This document shows positions 44,707 to 53,329 of a DNA stretch of 64,000 nt, in pieces. The stretch's first letter is position 1. The number at the start of each line of letters is the position of its first letter. The DNA is from JAWLAT01 sp041395325 (GTDB lineage Bacteria; Pseudomonadota; Gammaproteobacteria; Xanthomonadales; SZUA-5). The stretch spans positions 124,001 through 188,000 of the forward strand of contig JAWLAT010000001.1 in assembly GCA_041395325.1 (NCBI GenBank), given 5' to 3'. Under the pieces are notes generated by a model. It ran no database searches. It was not told the origin of the DNA and worked only from the letters and a program-made list of their open reading frames with translations. Both the position numbers and the translations under genes were made by a program.

Positions 44707-45006
44707 TTAGCTCAGCACCTCAGCCGCAGCGATAGCCTTTCGCAGGCACGAGGCGATCTCCTGCAGATCCTCACGTTCGGCAGTGGGCATCTTCTCGGCC
44801 TGTCCAGCAATCATGGTGTCGAACTGCTCCTGGAACCTGTCAGGGTTTCGGCGAGTGACGATCATGGCGCACAGCGCCAGCGTGTTTGCGATGCTGAAGG
44901 CCTGCGACTGACGCGCCTGGCGGTTGACCATCTTCAGGACCGTCAGCAGTTCGGCGGTTGGATCTGGCTCCGGCACGCGGTCCGGCGGTGTTGGTTCAAA
45001 GGCCAT
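44707..45006 (-). CDS. small protein after the tape-measure gene
   Basis: A 99-residue, mostly helical protein with a Pro-rich start (EPTPPDRVPEPDPTAELL) and a Cys-containing helix (NTLALCAMIVTRRNP). It begins two bases after the tape-measure stop, so the two are coupled. In phages, small genes near the tape measure often encode assembly chaperones, but those usually lie before it. Function unknown. Confidence 0.6.
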   Translation of the reverse strand: MAFEPTPPDRVPEPDPTAELLTVLKMVNRQARQSQAFSIANTLALCAMIVTRRNPDRFQEQFDTMIAGQAEKMPTAEREDLQEIASCLRKAIAAAEVLS

Positions 45007-45008
45007 GG

Positions 45009-47924
45009 CTAGAGACTCCTTCGGCGCATCTGGTCGAGCTTGGTCGACATGAGCCGAGCCAGGCGATTGACGCCCTCCTCGCTTCCAAGGTCGCCCACGG
45101 TAGGGGTGTAGTTGATCGTGATGCTGACCGCACCAGACGCCGTTCCACCACCGCTGTCCGCGGCACTGCTGGTCTGTGTGCGTTCGTTGCGGCCACGGTC
45201 CTGTCGGGCCCGCTCGCGTTCGTCGCGCTCCCGGTCGCGATCGCGGTCGGCCTGTGCGCGCTCGCGGATCTCGCGAAGTTCCGCATCGTGGTTCTCCCGG
45301 GCCAGGCGCCTAGCTTCCTCAGCGCGCCGACGGGCCGCCTCGCCGCCTGTCCTTTCAAGCTCGGCGATGCGCCCAAGCTCGCGTTCATACTCCCGCTTTG
45401 CGATGGACTCCTGATCGTTGTTGCGGCGGTCTCGCTCGTCCTGCAGCCGGTCAATCAGGTCATCCAACTGGCGGGCCGTCTGCTGCAGGTCGCCCGTCGT
45501 CGCCCGAATCTGCGCCCGCAGCTGGTCCAGCCGCTGTTCGCTGAGCAGATTGAATCGTCCGTTGACGTTCCGTGTTTCGGCTTCCAGGCCGCGTAGCTGG
45601 GCAATGACCGTATCCAGGTCGCCATAGGCGCCAGCCAGGCCTAGACTGCCTTCGATCTGGTCGGCGGCTTGCGCCTGCGTCTCGACCAGTCGGCGAATGG
45701 TCGCGCCGACACCCTCTAGCCTCGCCTGATACTGGCCAATGGCCGTGCTGATGCCGCTGCCCAGCATGGCCCGGTTCAACGCGCTCAAGCGCAATTCGAA
45801 GGCCTCAGCGGCGCCAGCGCTGAAGCTGAATTCCTCACGCAGGGCTTTGATGCGGGCGGCGATGGCCTGCGCTGCAGACCGGGCGGCGTCGGCTGCGGTC
45901 ACCTGCACTTTGAGCCCGTCGGCCGCCTGCTTCGCGCCCTCGCCGACCTGCTTGGCCGAATCGGCCACCTTGGCGTTGCTCTCGGTCACGTCGGCATTGC
46001 TGTCGGCGACCTTCCGGTTGCCGTCGACAATTTGGCCCGTCTGCCCGGTGAGTACGCCATTCTTGGCTAGGATTTTCTGCAGCTCGGCGTCTGCCTTTTG
46101 CGCCTCGCGCTGGATCTCGGCCAGCCGCTTGGCCAGGCCGTTGGCCTTGTCGGTATCGCCCCGCTCCAGGGCTGCAGCGATCGAAGCGCGCAGCTTCACC
46201 ATGCGTTCGGACAACGTGCCGGCGCCTTCGGCAGCCTGCAGCAGCTCTTGCTTTTGCTTGCTGTATGCAGCCGTCAGGCGCGCTACTTCGGCGGCGTCGC
46301 CGGCCTTCGCCGCGGCGGCTATGCGCGTCTCGTACTGCACCAGCGTTGGGATGGACCGGGCGACACCATCGTTGACGTTGGCGATCGACTGGCGGGTTGC
46401 GCTCAGCGCTTCCTGCAGCCGCTGACCAGCTGCGGTGCGTAGCTCATCGATGCGACGCTGCAGGCCGGTGAACACGTTGCCGGACCGCTGCCCAGCAGCC
46501 GCCAGGTCATCGATGCCACCCGCCGCGGCCGGTGCATCGTCAGCCAGGGCGGTGATCGCGTTGTTCGTCTCGATCAGGCGCCCCACCAGCGGCTGCAGCG
46601 ACACCACGTCGCTAACCGTTTTCAGCGCCTCCAACACCTTGACGGTGCCGTTGACAGCATCGGCCACAGTGATGCCAGCATCTGCAAGGCGTTTCAGATC
46701 GGCAGTGATTGCCGAGACCGCCGCGGATGTGCTGGATACGGCCTCATTGAAATCGAACGTTTCGATGAACTCACCGATCGCCGCAGCACTGGCGCTGGCG
46801 AACTCGGCAATCTGGTCCTTCAACCGACCGAAGCCCTCGGACGCGGCCAGCTCCCGCAGCTTCGTCGCCAGCTCGCCGGCCTCATTGGCGAGCGGCTCCA
46901 GCAGGGGTTGCGCCAGCTCATCGCGTACACCGGCAACTGCGTTCAGCAGGCGATCTAGCTGGACGTTGAAGCCGCCGGCCAGATCCTTTGCGGCTTCCTG
47001 GCTGGCGCCGGCGGAATTGCGGATCAGCTCGATGAACTGCTGCAGCGCGCCGCCACCCTCATCAAGCAACGCCTGCAGTGCAGCCCGTGGGCGATTACCC
47101 AGGGCGGCCAGCACTTCTTCTGCCGCGGTGCTGTCGGACTGCAGCCGACTCAGCACGCCAAGGAAGTCGTCTCCGGATATGCCCAGATCTTCCAGGGCGC
47201 GGCCGGCCGTGCTGGCGGGGTTGGCCAGGTCCTGGATGGCCGTGCCCAAGGCCTGCGCACCGCGTCCGCCTTCAATGCCCTTTTGAGCCAGCAGACCCAA
47301 AAGCGCGGTGGTGGTCTCGACCGATAGCCCGGCCTGCTCGGCAGCCACACCGACGCGTGCTAGCCCTTCCTGGATCGCTGTTGCGCTGGTGCCAGACTCC
47401 CGGGCGGTCGCGGTGATGGCGTCGGCCAGGGCGCCGATTTTCTCGCCAGGCTCGCCGAACTGATCCAGTACTGAGCCCAGCGCCTGCACCGCGGTCGCCG
47501 CGCCTTGGCCATTGGCTTGGGCAAAGGCCAGCGCGCTGCCCAGGGCGGTGATCGCGCCTTGTGCACTGAATCCGTCCTCGGCCAGCAGCCGCAGGGCTTC
47601 GGCCGCCTGCAGAGCGCTGACGTTGTAGCGGTCAGACGCTTCCTGCACCGCCGCGTAGAGGGCCGACTGCTCTTCGGCGGTGGCGTTGCTGATGGACGCG
47701 ACACGATCGATCGCTTCTTCCAGATCAGCCGCGCCAGTGACCACACCGGTAAGCGCGCTTGCGGCGCCCCCGATCAGGTTGATGCCCTTCGCTGCCAGCT
47801 CGCCGGCAGCGTTGATCTTGAGAATCGACGCGCCGAGCCCGTTGACGCCCCGGTCGATGCTTTTCAGGCCACGAGTGAAGTTGTCGACCAGCGAAAGCTC
47901 GAGTTCTTCCTTCCTACGTGCCAT
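45009..47924 (-). CDS. phage tail tape-measure protein
   Basis: A 971-residue protein. Residues about 65-330 match the TP901-type tape-measure core: DLEEAIDRVASISNATAEEQ, SALQAAEALRLLAEDGFSA, GTAIQDLANPASTAGRALED. The centre and C-terminal third are long coiled coils (IESxIxKREYERELGRIAEL region, then Arg/Glu-rich RERAQADRDRDRERDERERA). The N-terminal LSLVDNFTRGLKSIDRGVN block is typical. No clear hydrophobic tail-tip segment or lysozyme domain is seen. In a phage it sets tail length. Here it follows the capsid gene directly, with no tail tube, sheath or baseplate genes. Confidence 0.88.
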   Translation of the reverse strand: MARRKEELELSLVDNFTRGLKSIDRGVNGLGASILKINAAGELAAKGINLIGGAASALTGVVTGAADLEEAIDRVASISNATAEEQSALYAAVQEASDRYNVSALQAAEALRLLAEDGFSAQGAITALGSALAFAQANGQGAATAVQALGSVLDQFGEPGEKIGALADAITATARESGTSATAIQEGLARVGVAAEQAGLSVETTTALLGLLAQKGIEGGRGAQALGTAIQDLANPASTAGRALEDLGISGDDFLGVLSRLQSDSTAAEEVLAALGNRPRAALQALLDEGGGALQQFIELIRNSAGASQEAAKDLAGGFNVQLDRLLNAVAGVRDELAQPLLEPLANEAGELATKLRELAASEGFGRLKDQIAEFASASAAAIGEFIETFDFNEAVSSTSAAVSAITADLKRLADAGITVADAVNGTVKVLEALKTVSDVVSLQPLVGRLIETNNAITALADDAPAAAGGIDDLAAAGQRSGNVFTGLQRRIDELRTAAGQRLQEALSATRQSIANVNDGVARSIPTLVQYETRIAAAAKAGDAAEVARLTAAYSKQKQELLQAAEGAGTLSERMVKLRASIAAALERGDTDKANGLAKRLAEIQREAQKADAELQKILAKNGVLTGQTGQIVDGNRKVADSNADVTESNAKVADSAKQVGEGAKQAADGLKVQVTAADAARSAAQAIAARIKALREEFSFSAGAAEAFELRLSALNRAMLGSGISTAIGQYQARLEGVGATIRRLVETQAQAADQIEGSLGLAGAYGDLDTVIAQLRGLEAETRNVNGRFNLLSEQRLDQLRAQIRATTGDLQQTARQLDDLIDRLQDERDRRNNDQESIAKREYERELGRIAELERTGGEAARRRAEEARRLARENHDAELREIRERAQADRDRDRERDERERARQDRGRNERTQTSSAADSGGGTASGAVSITINYTPTVGDLGSEEGVNRLARLMSTKLDQMRRRSL

Positions 47925-47985
47925 CAGCGGAGCCTCAGAATATGCAAAAAAGTAGAGCCCCTATTCACGGAGTCGAAAAAGTGTC

Positions 47986-48014
47986 GAAAACCGCGACCTC
48001 ATCGGATCGCGGTT
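47986..48014 (-). terminator. probable terminator between capsid and tape-measure genes
   Basis: On the minus strand AACCGCGA, a 10-base loop and TCGCGGTT are followed directly by TTC (TCGCGGTTTTCG). It lies 62 bases before the tape-measure start and 117 bases after the capsid stop, so it may lower tape-measure expression relative to capsid. Confidence 0.5.
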
Positions 48015-48076
48015 GGAATCCCTAACCATTGAAAGGGACCCAATGAAATCAATCACTTATGCATTTTTGCGGAGAT

Positions 48077-48119
48077 GCGACCGGTCTGGTAGAAGCAATA
48101 AGGAGACCAGACCGGTCGC
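48077..48119. repeat. 14-base perfect inverted repeat after the capsid gene
   Basis: GCGACCGGTCTGGT (48077-48090) and ACCAGACCGGTCGC (48106-48119) are perfect inverted copies with a 15-base loop, 12 bases beyond the capsid stop. No T run follows on the minus strand. It could be an mRNA 3' stabiliser, a terminator, or a binding or processing site. Confidence 0.6.
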
Positions 48120-48130
48120 TGGCACACACG

Positions 48131-49156
48131 CTAGGTGTTCCGTGCTCGCTGCAGAGCTGCAGGGCGGGTGCACACAAACAGTGGGTAGCTGTAGACCTCC
48201 AGGTCTACGAACGCGTTGCGATCGCGGTCACGGATCGTCAGGGCGTACATTTCCTTGGCGGCATCTTCGATGGCGTCGAGGAACTCGCCAGGACTGAAAA
48301 CGGCCTGCCAGAAGTCTCCAGCCATGTCGACCGGAAAGAACTTGCACGTTCCTGTAGGCACACGGACGGTGGTGTCATCGGTTCCTGGGTAGTGCATGAA
48401 CATGATGCCGCCGAAGCTCAACATACCGGTGTGGCGGTCGCCTCGCTGCTCGGCTGCCTCCGACGTGTTCAGGTAGGTGTTCCGCACTTCCGGATGCGCG
48501 ATCAGCTGATCCCAGAACGTGTCATCGCACAGGCCCATCACGTAGCTGCGCCGGATGTCCCACGCATTGCCGCACGCGCGGCGGGTAGCGCGGACGATCT
48601 CCGAGCACTTGGTGCGCAGGGCTCCAGGCAACGGGCTGGCGTTGTCGAGGTCGAAATCAACTTCCTCGGAATGGGTGACATTGAAGGTGTCGTACAGGTT
48701 GTACAGGTCCGATCCATCGGCGTCCTTGACCACACCCTGCACGGCGCCAAGGCGCATGTTCTCCCATGTAAGTGAGACATCGCCGCGCAGCGCTGACATG
48801 CGCCTGGCGACTTCGGTCTGGACCTGTGCGAGTTCCGTCTCACTGCCAAGGGCGCGCACGTCCGAAAGCTCGCTTGCCGTGATCTTGTCAGCCTTGGCAA
48901 TGCGCGGCGCAGTCAGTGAGCGGAGCTTTCGGACATCTCTACCGCGCTGAGTCAGTGGCGCGCCCCGCAGGCTAGTTGGGATCAGTTTGATGGACCCTTC
49001 GTTCTCTTCGAAGCTGGCCGTCTTTGTTCGAATCCGCTTGACGGTGAAGAGTCCAAGGTCGCCAAGGGCAGTGGGGATGGTGGGCAGCTTGTTCACGGCT
49101 GCCGTGAGTTCGACCATGCTGAACGGATTGGCGTTGAAGATGTCCATGTGAGCCAT
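48131..49156 (-). CDS. major capsid protein, lambda gpE type
   Basis: A 341-residue head protein of the lambda gpE family. It opens MDIFNANPFSMVELTAAVNK, and later has RRACGNAWDIRRSYVMGLCD, FWDQLIAHPEVRNTYLN, GIMFMHYPGTDD and a C-terminal YSYPLFVCTRPAALQ. Length and blocks agree with gpE-type proteins of siphophages. It is preceded five bases upstream by a possible scaffold gene. No ribosome site is clear, so translation may be coupled to that gene. No portal, head protease or decoration gene is seen. Confidence 0.9.
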   Translation of the reverse strand: MAHMDIFNANPFSMVELTAAVNKLPTIPTALGDLGLFTVKRIRTKTASFEENEGSIKLIPTSLRGAPLTQRGRDVRKLRSLTAPRIAKADKITASELSDVRALGSETELAQVQTEVARRMSALRGDVSLTWENMRLGAVQGVVKDADGSDLYNLYDTFNVTHSEEVDFDLDNASPLPGALRTKCSEIVRATRRACGNAWDIRRSYVMGLCDDTFWDQLIAHPEVRNTYLNTSEAAEQRGDRHTGMLSFGGIMFMHYPGTDDTTVRVPTGTCKFFPVDMAGDFWQAVFSPGEFLDAIEDAAKEMYALTIRDRDRNAFVDLEVYSYPLFVCTRPAALQRARNT

Positions 49157-49161
49157 GATGT

Positions 49162-49731
49162 TTAGGCCTTTGGTTTTGTGAACTTGTCCCAGGTGTGGCC
49201 CGGGGGCGTTTTGTTCTCGCCTACGGCGGCGAAGGGGATGACGGCCGGGCTGCCGGCGCGCATGCCGCTCAGCGTGACTCCGCGCTCCCGAATCTCGGCG
49301 AACAGCTGCAGCGCGTACTCGGTGGGCAATGTCCCATCGTTGATCGCGGCCGATAGCGATTCTTCGAATCCCGGCTCGTGCATGGCCTGCAACTCCAGGA
49401 TGCGCTGCCTCTCAGAGATCCTGGCAGCCTGCGTGATCTCAGCGTTGGACGGGCTCAGCGCGCCGGCCTTGGCCATCTCCTCGAGCTTGGCGTCAATGAC
49501 GCTTTGGCTTGGAACGATGTCGACGCTGGCAGCCAGCGCGTCGTGCTCAAGCTCGACCATTTCCACGATCGCCCGCACGTCCCAAAGCGTGAGCCCAAGG
49601 TGAGAAAGCCGCTCGTCCAGGCGTTCGCTGATCCGGTCGGCGCGGTCATCCAAATTGCTGGCCTTGAGCGCATCAATGAGCTCGGCGGTGCAACTGACCT
49701 GCGGTCGTCCATTGATCTGCCTGACGGTCAT
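49162..49731 (-). CDS. possible capsid scaffold-like protein
   Basis: A 189-residue acidic helical protein directly before the capsid gene. Residues about 100-175 (AARISERQRILELQAMHEPG ... ALQLFAEIRERG) resemble the C-terminal region that follows the protease domain of phage S49-type head proteases, a region that acts as scaffold. The protease domain itself is absent. Position and composition support a scaffold; no motif proves it. Its start overlaps the preceding stop by four bases. Confidence 0.5.
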   Translation of the reverse strand: MTVRQINGRPQVSCTAELIDALKASNLDDRADRISERLDERLSHLGLTLWDVRAIVEMVELEHDALAASVDIVPSQSVIDAKLEEMAKAGALSPSNAEITQAARISERQRILELQAMHEPGFEESLSAAINDGTLPTEYALQLFAEIRERGVTLSGMRAGSPAVIPFAAVGENKTPPGHTWDKFTKPKA

Positions 49732-50198
49732 GTCCAGCTCTCGATCAGGATTTCCGGCGAAGCGGTACCGCGGCGGTCGACATAGTTCCCACGGTCGAAC
49801 TCGTCCAGGATGGCCCGCTCTTCGGCAAGCTCCGCCTTGCGCAGTTCGTCTGCCAGCTTGGCGCGCTGAGCTGCACGCTCCGCGCTCGGTATGCCGCCAT
49901 CGCAGTGGGGTCGAGCTAGATCGAAGATGCGATCAGCAACCGCGTCGCGGCCCATGAGTGCGATCAGGTCAGGCAATCCGATCGGATCGTTCAGGCGCAG
50001 GTGTGTTGCACGCGCGTCCAGTGCAAAGGCTCGGGCGGCGTGCACCATCTCTCCGCGCGCCAAGTCAACACCATCGACGGCCGACCTGATTACGGCGCGA
50101 ACTTCGGTCGCATCGGCCGGTCGCGCATCCAAGCGATCGATCTGCGCGCGCAGTGCGAAGATTTGCTTGCGCAGTTCGGCAATCTTCTGTGTGCTCAC
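49728..50198 (-). CDS. element protein of unknown function
   Basis: A 156-residue protein with a helical N-terminus (KIAELRKQIFALRAQIDRLD), a central NDPIGLPDLIALMGRDAVAD segment and a charged C-terminal helix (RAKLADELRKAELAEERAIL). It overlaps both neighbours by four bases. Not recognised; its place between the replication and capsid modules suggests a head-assembly or packaging-related job. Confidence 0.6.
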   Translation of the reverse strand: MSTQKIAELRKQIFALRAQIDRLDARPADATEVRAVIRSAVDGVDLARGEMVHAARAFALDARATHLRLNDPIGLPDLIALMGRDAVADRIFDLARPHCDGGIPSAERAAQRAKLADELRKAELAEERAILDEFDRGNYVDRRGTASPEILIESWT

Positions 50199-50734
50199 AG
50201 TTGACCCCCAGTGACGACGCCGCCCCGACTCATTGCCTGCTGTGAATCGATCGCACGCGCGGTCAGCTCGCCGTCTACATCGACCCAGTCAACTAGCACC
50301 TGTCGAATCGATCTCGCACCAAGATGGGAGAGCAAAGAATCGACAAGGCGCCTTGCATCGTTCGCTGGTCCGCGTAGCTCGTCCATCTCGCGCTGTATCT
50401 GGGCGGCTCGGTCGGTGAGTTCGGTGGCCTGCGTGCGCAGTGCGGCGGGCTGGGCTTCGATCTCACCGAGTCGTCTGCTCAGAGCTTCGCCATCAACCAG
50501 CTTGCCGTTGATCCCGCACGGCGCCTCCTGCGACTGAACCAGTCCAATGGACTTCTCCAGACGATCCGCGCGGTTGCGCAGCTGTAGGGCCTCTTCGCGC
50601 AGTTGCCGGTTGGCCGCTGCCATCTGGGTCAGGCGCCGGCTCAAGTCGTCGCGGCGAACGACGATGCTGCGCAACTGCTCTTCAGCGCGATGGCCGACCC
50701 GAATTCGATTGAATGTCTCGTCTCGAATATCCAT
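50195..50734 (-). CDS. coiled-coil protein of the element
   Basis: A 179-residue protein, almost wholly heptad-repeat helix from 20 to 125 (RDDLSRRLTQMAAANRQLRE, ALSRRLGEIEAQPAALRTQA). The end (LLSHLGARSIRQVLVDWVDV) may be a small globular part. It is first gene of the presumed late block, downstream of the TCACGA repeats and a TTGACA hexamer. Function unknown. Confidence 0.6.
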   Translation of the reverse strand: MDIRDETFNRIRVGHRAEEQLRSIVVRRDDLSRRLTQMAAANRQLREEALQLRNRADRLEKSIGLVQSQEAPCGINGKLVDGEALSRRLGEIEAQPAALRTQATELTDRAAQIQREMDELRGPANDARRLVDSLLSHLGARSIRQVLVDWVDVDGELTARAIDSQQAMSRGGVVTGGQL

Positions 50735-50764
50735 AAAGCCGACTCTGGGACTTACCTAAATCAT

Positions 50765-50807
50765 TGTCAACAAAGGATTTCTCACGATTTATCACGAATT
50801 ATCACGA
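50765..50807 (-). promoter_or_regulatory. possible operator and promoter of the capsid block
   Basis: TCACGA occurs three times at exactly 10-base spacing (50782, 50792, 50802), one helical turn, which favours binding by a protein on one DNA face. On the minus strand TTGACA (50770-50765) follows; a good -10 is not obvious (CAGAGT after 17 bases). The site lies between the HTH gene and the coiled-coil gene that opens the capsid block. Confidence 0.45.
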
Positions 50808-51029
50808 CTGCATAAATGCGACCAGATCGGTCAGGCGATAGCTCAGGCTGCCGCCGACCTTGACCGTGATCGGGCCTTTGCCGGCGGTTCGCCAGTTCCG
50901 CAATGTGCCCTGGCTCTTCGACAGAATTTCAGCCGCGACGGGGAGGGACACCCGGCCATCTGGGGTGATCGTGTGCCCGCGGCGACGAAGCTCGGCGGCC
51001 AGCTGGTCGGCCAGGTCAGTCGAGTTCAT
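50802..51029 (-). CDS. small HTH (AlpA/excisionase-like) protein
   Basis: A 75-residue protein read from ATG 51029 (MNSTDLADQL); the longer frame is a shadow. VSLPVAAEILSKSQGTLRNW, then KVGGSLSYRLTDLVAFMQS is the winged HTH layout of AlpA and excisionases (HTH_17). It probably binds element DNA, for instance the TCACGA repeats next to its stop or the attachment sites. It overlaps the DnaC-like gene by 14 bases. Confidence 0.72.
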   Translation of the reverse strand: MNSTDLADQLAAELRRRGHTITPDGRVSLPVAAEILSKSQGTLRNWRTAGKGPITVKVGGSLSYRLTDLVAFMQS

Positions 51030-51813
51030 GGCGCACGTCCTTCCAACGTCCGTGCTCGTGGACGCGCACCACCAGCTCACGCGGCGGCGGCTGCACAGCA
51101 TCCGGTCCGGACAGCGGGATGCGGCCGCGCTGCGACTCGCCTGTGATCGCCAGCGTCGGGCCGCACTCTCGCAACCGGTCGGCAATCCGCTCGCCTACGG
51201 CATTCGCCCAGGCATCGCGCATCACGTTGGAAGCGATCAGGGTTGGGCGGCATTCGGCGTATCGCGAGTCAACCAGCCGAAACAACTCGTTGTGCTCCCA
51301 ATCCGAAAGGGCCTTGACGCCGATTTCGTCCAACGCCAGCAGCGGCGCAGCGATCAGCGTGTCGATCAGGTCGCGATCCTTCGACTTGCTGCTGATGGCC
51401 GCCTTGACCTTGGCCACCGTGTCGGGCCAGCTCGCGTAGACAGCCAGCGTGGTTGAACAGGCGGCGTTGACCATCGCGGCCAGCGCCAAGGTCTTGCCCA
51501 CGCCTGGCGGTCCCATCAGCACCAGACCCCGGCCCGTGTTGATGGTCTCGGCGATGTTGGAGGTGATGGTCTCAACAGCCTGGCGCAACAGCCGCGCGCC
51601 TTCGCTCACAGGCTGGATGCTGGCCGATATGGCGCTGCGGTAGCGCGGTGGTATGCCTGACCGATCGCGCCAGTGCGCGTAACGGTGTCGGGCGCCTCTG
51701 TACGCCTGCAGCGCAGCATTGGCCGCTCGCTCGCAATCCGGGCAGCGCCAGTCAACCGAGAATCGGTCAGCGCCGTATTCACCGTGGTCCGGGCAGGTCC
51801 AGCGTTCAGTCAT
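51016..51813 (-). CDS. DnaC-like helicase-loader ATPase
   Basis: A 265-residue AAA+ protein of the DnaC/IstB group. The N-terminal zinc-binding part has C-x2-H ... C-x2-C (WTCPDHGEYG, WRCPDCERA). The Walker A motif is GPPGVGKT, Walker B LLALDEIG, and a conserved Arg lies in ADRLRECGPTLAI. I chose ATG 51813 (MTERWTCPDHG). In lambdoid and similar phages such proteins load the replicative helicase at the origin. It overlaps the O-like gene by eight bases, as expected for an O/P-type replication pair. Confidence 0.85.
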   Translation of the reverse strand: MTERWTCPDHGEYGADRFSVDWRCPDCERAANAALQAYRGARHRYAHWRDRSGIPPRYRSAISASIQPVSEGARLLRQAVETITSNIAETINTGRGLVLMGPPGVGKTLALAAMVNAACSTTLAVYASWPDTVAKVKAAISSKSKDRDLIDTLIAAPLLALDEIGVKALSDWEHNELFRLVDSRYAECRPTLIASNVMRDAWANAVGERIADRLRECGPTLAITGESQRGRIPLSGPDAVQPPPRELVVRVHEHGRWKDVRHELD

Positions 51814-52672
51814 TGGCTTGCCCCATCCCGAAGCGATCAAGCTCGGCCCGGTTCGCCGCCTCCAGCTCGCGGGCCTTTCGCTCAGCGATTCGGGCAGCGA
51901 CTTGCCCTGCGGCTCCGCCACGGGCGCCAGCGTCAAATCTCGTGCTCGTTGGCCGCGGCGCGTTTTGCTCTCTAGCCAGCCAGCCCGTCACGAAGCGCAT
52001 CACTCCGCTCCGAGTCTTCCGCCGTTTTGGGTTTCCCAGCAGCCAACCCGCCATGGCCCGAAGCTGGGCTGGCACGTCGACTTCGTACAGCTCGGCGAGC
52101 TCTTCGAGTTTCGCTTGCGTGATGGCGTAGTCGGAGTTGTCGGCCAACGGGAGGCAGATGACGACCGGATCCGCGGAAGCACGCGAACGCGTGCGACTAT
52201 CCGATTTTTGACGCTGATTTACTGAATCTGATTTTGAAACTGATTCGGTGGGGCTGTGGACCCACACTTCGTGGGGCTGTGGCCCCATACCGTGTGGGGC
52301 AGTTCCCCCACACCCTATGGGGGATTTGCCCCACACCGGTGTGGGGCCGTGGCCCCTCAGTAGGTATCTGTTTTGACGGCCTCGCCCCTGCTCGCAATCG
52401 ACATATCCGAGATCAACTAGCAAGCGGATTGCGCGGGCTGCGCTCCGAACGTCCGTGCCAACGTGCTCGGCGATTCCACGAATTGACGGCCAGGCCTCTC
52501 CCTTTTGGCCCATCCGATCGAGAACACATGCGAGCACGGCAATCGGTACCCGCGACAGCCTGCGGTCTCTGGTTGCTGTCAGCAGCAGCTGCCATCGCGC
52601 TACAAGGCCTTGCGGGCCATGCTGTTCATTTGTACAGTTGTCAGGCGGCTTCGTCATCCGCTGGATCTCCAT
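51806..52672 (-). CDS. phage O-like replication initiator
   Basis: A 288-residue protein. Residues about 25-105 form a winged helix (LTATRDRRLSRVPIAVLACV, GIAEHVGTDVRSAARAIRLL) like those of phage replication proteins. Residues 107-145 are a Gly/Pro/His-rich linker (GPTPVWGKSPIGCGGTAPHG) encoded by the iteron region 52248-52360. The C-terminal part (TQAKLEELAELYEVDVPAQL) probably contacts the DnaC-like partner. ATG 52657 (MTKPPDN) is an alternative start. The iterons inside the gene parallel the lambda O gene. Confidence 0.75.
   Translation of the reverse strand: MEIQRMTKPPDNCTNEQHGPQGLVARWQLLLTATRDRRLSRVPIAVLACVLDRMGQKGEAWPSIRGIAEHVGTDVRSAARAIRLLVDLGYVDCEQGRGRQNRYLLRGHGPTPVWGKSPIGCGGTAPHGMGPQPHEVWVHSPTESVSKSDSVNQRQKSDSRTRSRASADPVVICLPLADNSDYAITQAKLEELAELYEVDVPAQLRAMAGWLLGNPKRRKTRSGVMRFVTGWLAREQNAPRPTSTRFDAGARGGAAGQVAARIAERKARELEAANRAELDRFGMGQAND
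52248..52360. repeat. five 23-bp iterons inside the replication gene, probable origin
   Basis: GTGGGGC or its variant starts at 52248, 52271, 52294, 52317 (ATGGGGG) and 52341, a period of 23, 23, 23 and 24 bases. Each unit is itself a palindrome of the type GTGGGGC-N4/5-CCCCACAC. The period is not a multiple of three, so the repeats are kept for the DNA, not for the protein. Confidence 0.78.
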
Positions 52673-52748
52673 GGGCCACCATCGCCGGTGGCCTTTCCTT
52701 TTCCGGAGCGTCCGGGAGCGACTCGCGCAGAGCGCGGAAGGTCAGCGG

Positions 52749-53000
52749 TCAAGCCGCAGTGGTCGGCGGCGGGCGGTGCAGGGTCAGCAACGCCGACCTG
52801 ACTCGGCCACGGTCGGCGTCTTTCAGGCGTTCGAGCCCTGGCGCATCTGCCGTTGTGCACCGAATCGTGGTCACCCGGCCATCTGAGCGCCGCAGGTCGA
52901 TGATCAGGCCGACGCCAGCGGGCCGGAGCGCTATAAGTTCCAGGCGTTCGCCGTCGATCACGGCAAGCGCACCGATGGCGCGGAGAGCGTCCGCGGTCAT
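52749..53000 (-). CDS. small element protein
   Basis: An 83-residue protein with an N-terminal ALRAIGALAVIDGERLELIA block and VGLIIDLRRSDGRVTTIRC strands. It overlaps the upstream gene by four bases and ends 76 bases before the O-like gene. Not recognised. Confidence 0.55.
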   Translation of the reverse strand: MTADALRAIGALAVIDGERLELIALRPAGVGLIIDLRRSDGRVTTIRCTTADAPGLERLKDADRGRVRSALLTLHRPPPTTAA

Positions 53001-53329
53001 CGGAACGCCTCAGCAGCGGCGACCAGCCGGTCGCGCGCCTGCGTCAGGACAAACGCCGCATCTTCGTTTGCCGGTATTCCCTCCAGGAATCCGAGGGTGA
53101 TCCGGGTCATCCGCTCCAAGTCCGCCAGAGCAGCGGCGATGTGCTCGCGATCGGAGTCGGGTTTGATGATCTCGACCCAGCGATCGGCGAGCGACTTCAG
53201 CGTCGCAGTCGCTGCTTGTGGCTCCAGATCCTCGGCGATGGAATCCGCGACGATTGACGCGTGCCAGGCGTCCCAGATTGCGGCATCGGCGACTTTTCGT
53301 GCGTGCTCGTCAGCTTGCCGGGCGTTCAT
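52997..53329 (-). CDS. small helical element protein
   Basis: A 110-residue all-helical protein (ARKVADAAIWDAWHASIVAD, AALADLERMTRITLGFLEG). It overlaps both neighbours by four bases. Not recognised; position in the early block suggests regulation or replication. Confidence 0.55.
   Translation of the reverse strand: MNARQADEHARKVADAAIWDAWHASIVADSIAEDLEPQAATATLKSLADRWVEIIKPDSDREHIAAALADLERMTRITLGFLEGIPANEDAAFVLTQARDRLVAAAEAFR

Noticed and set aside
52248..52360. CRISPR array
   Set aside because: Units are contiguous palindromes at 23-bp period with no spacers and no cas genes nearby; iterons fit better.
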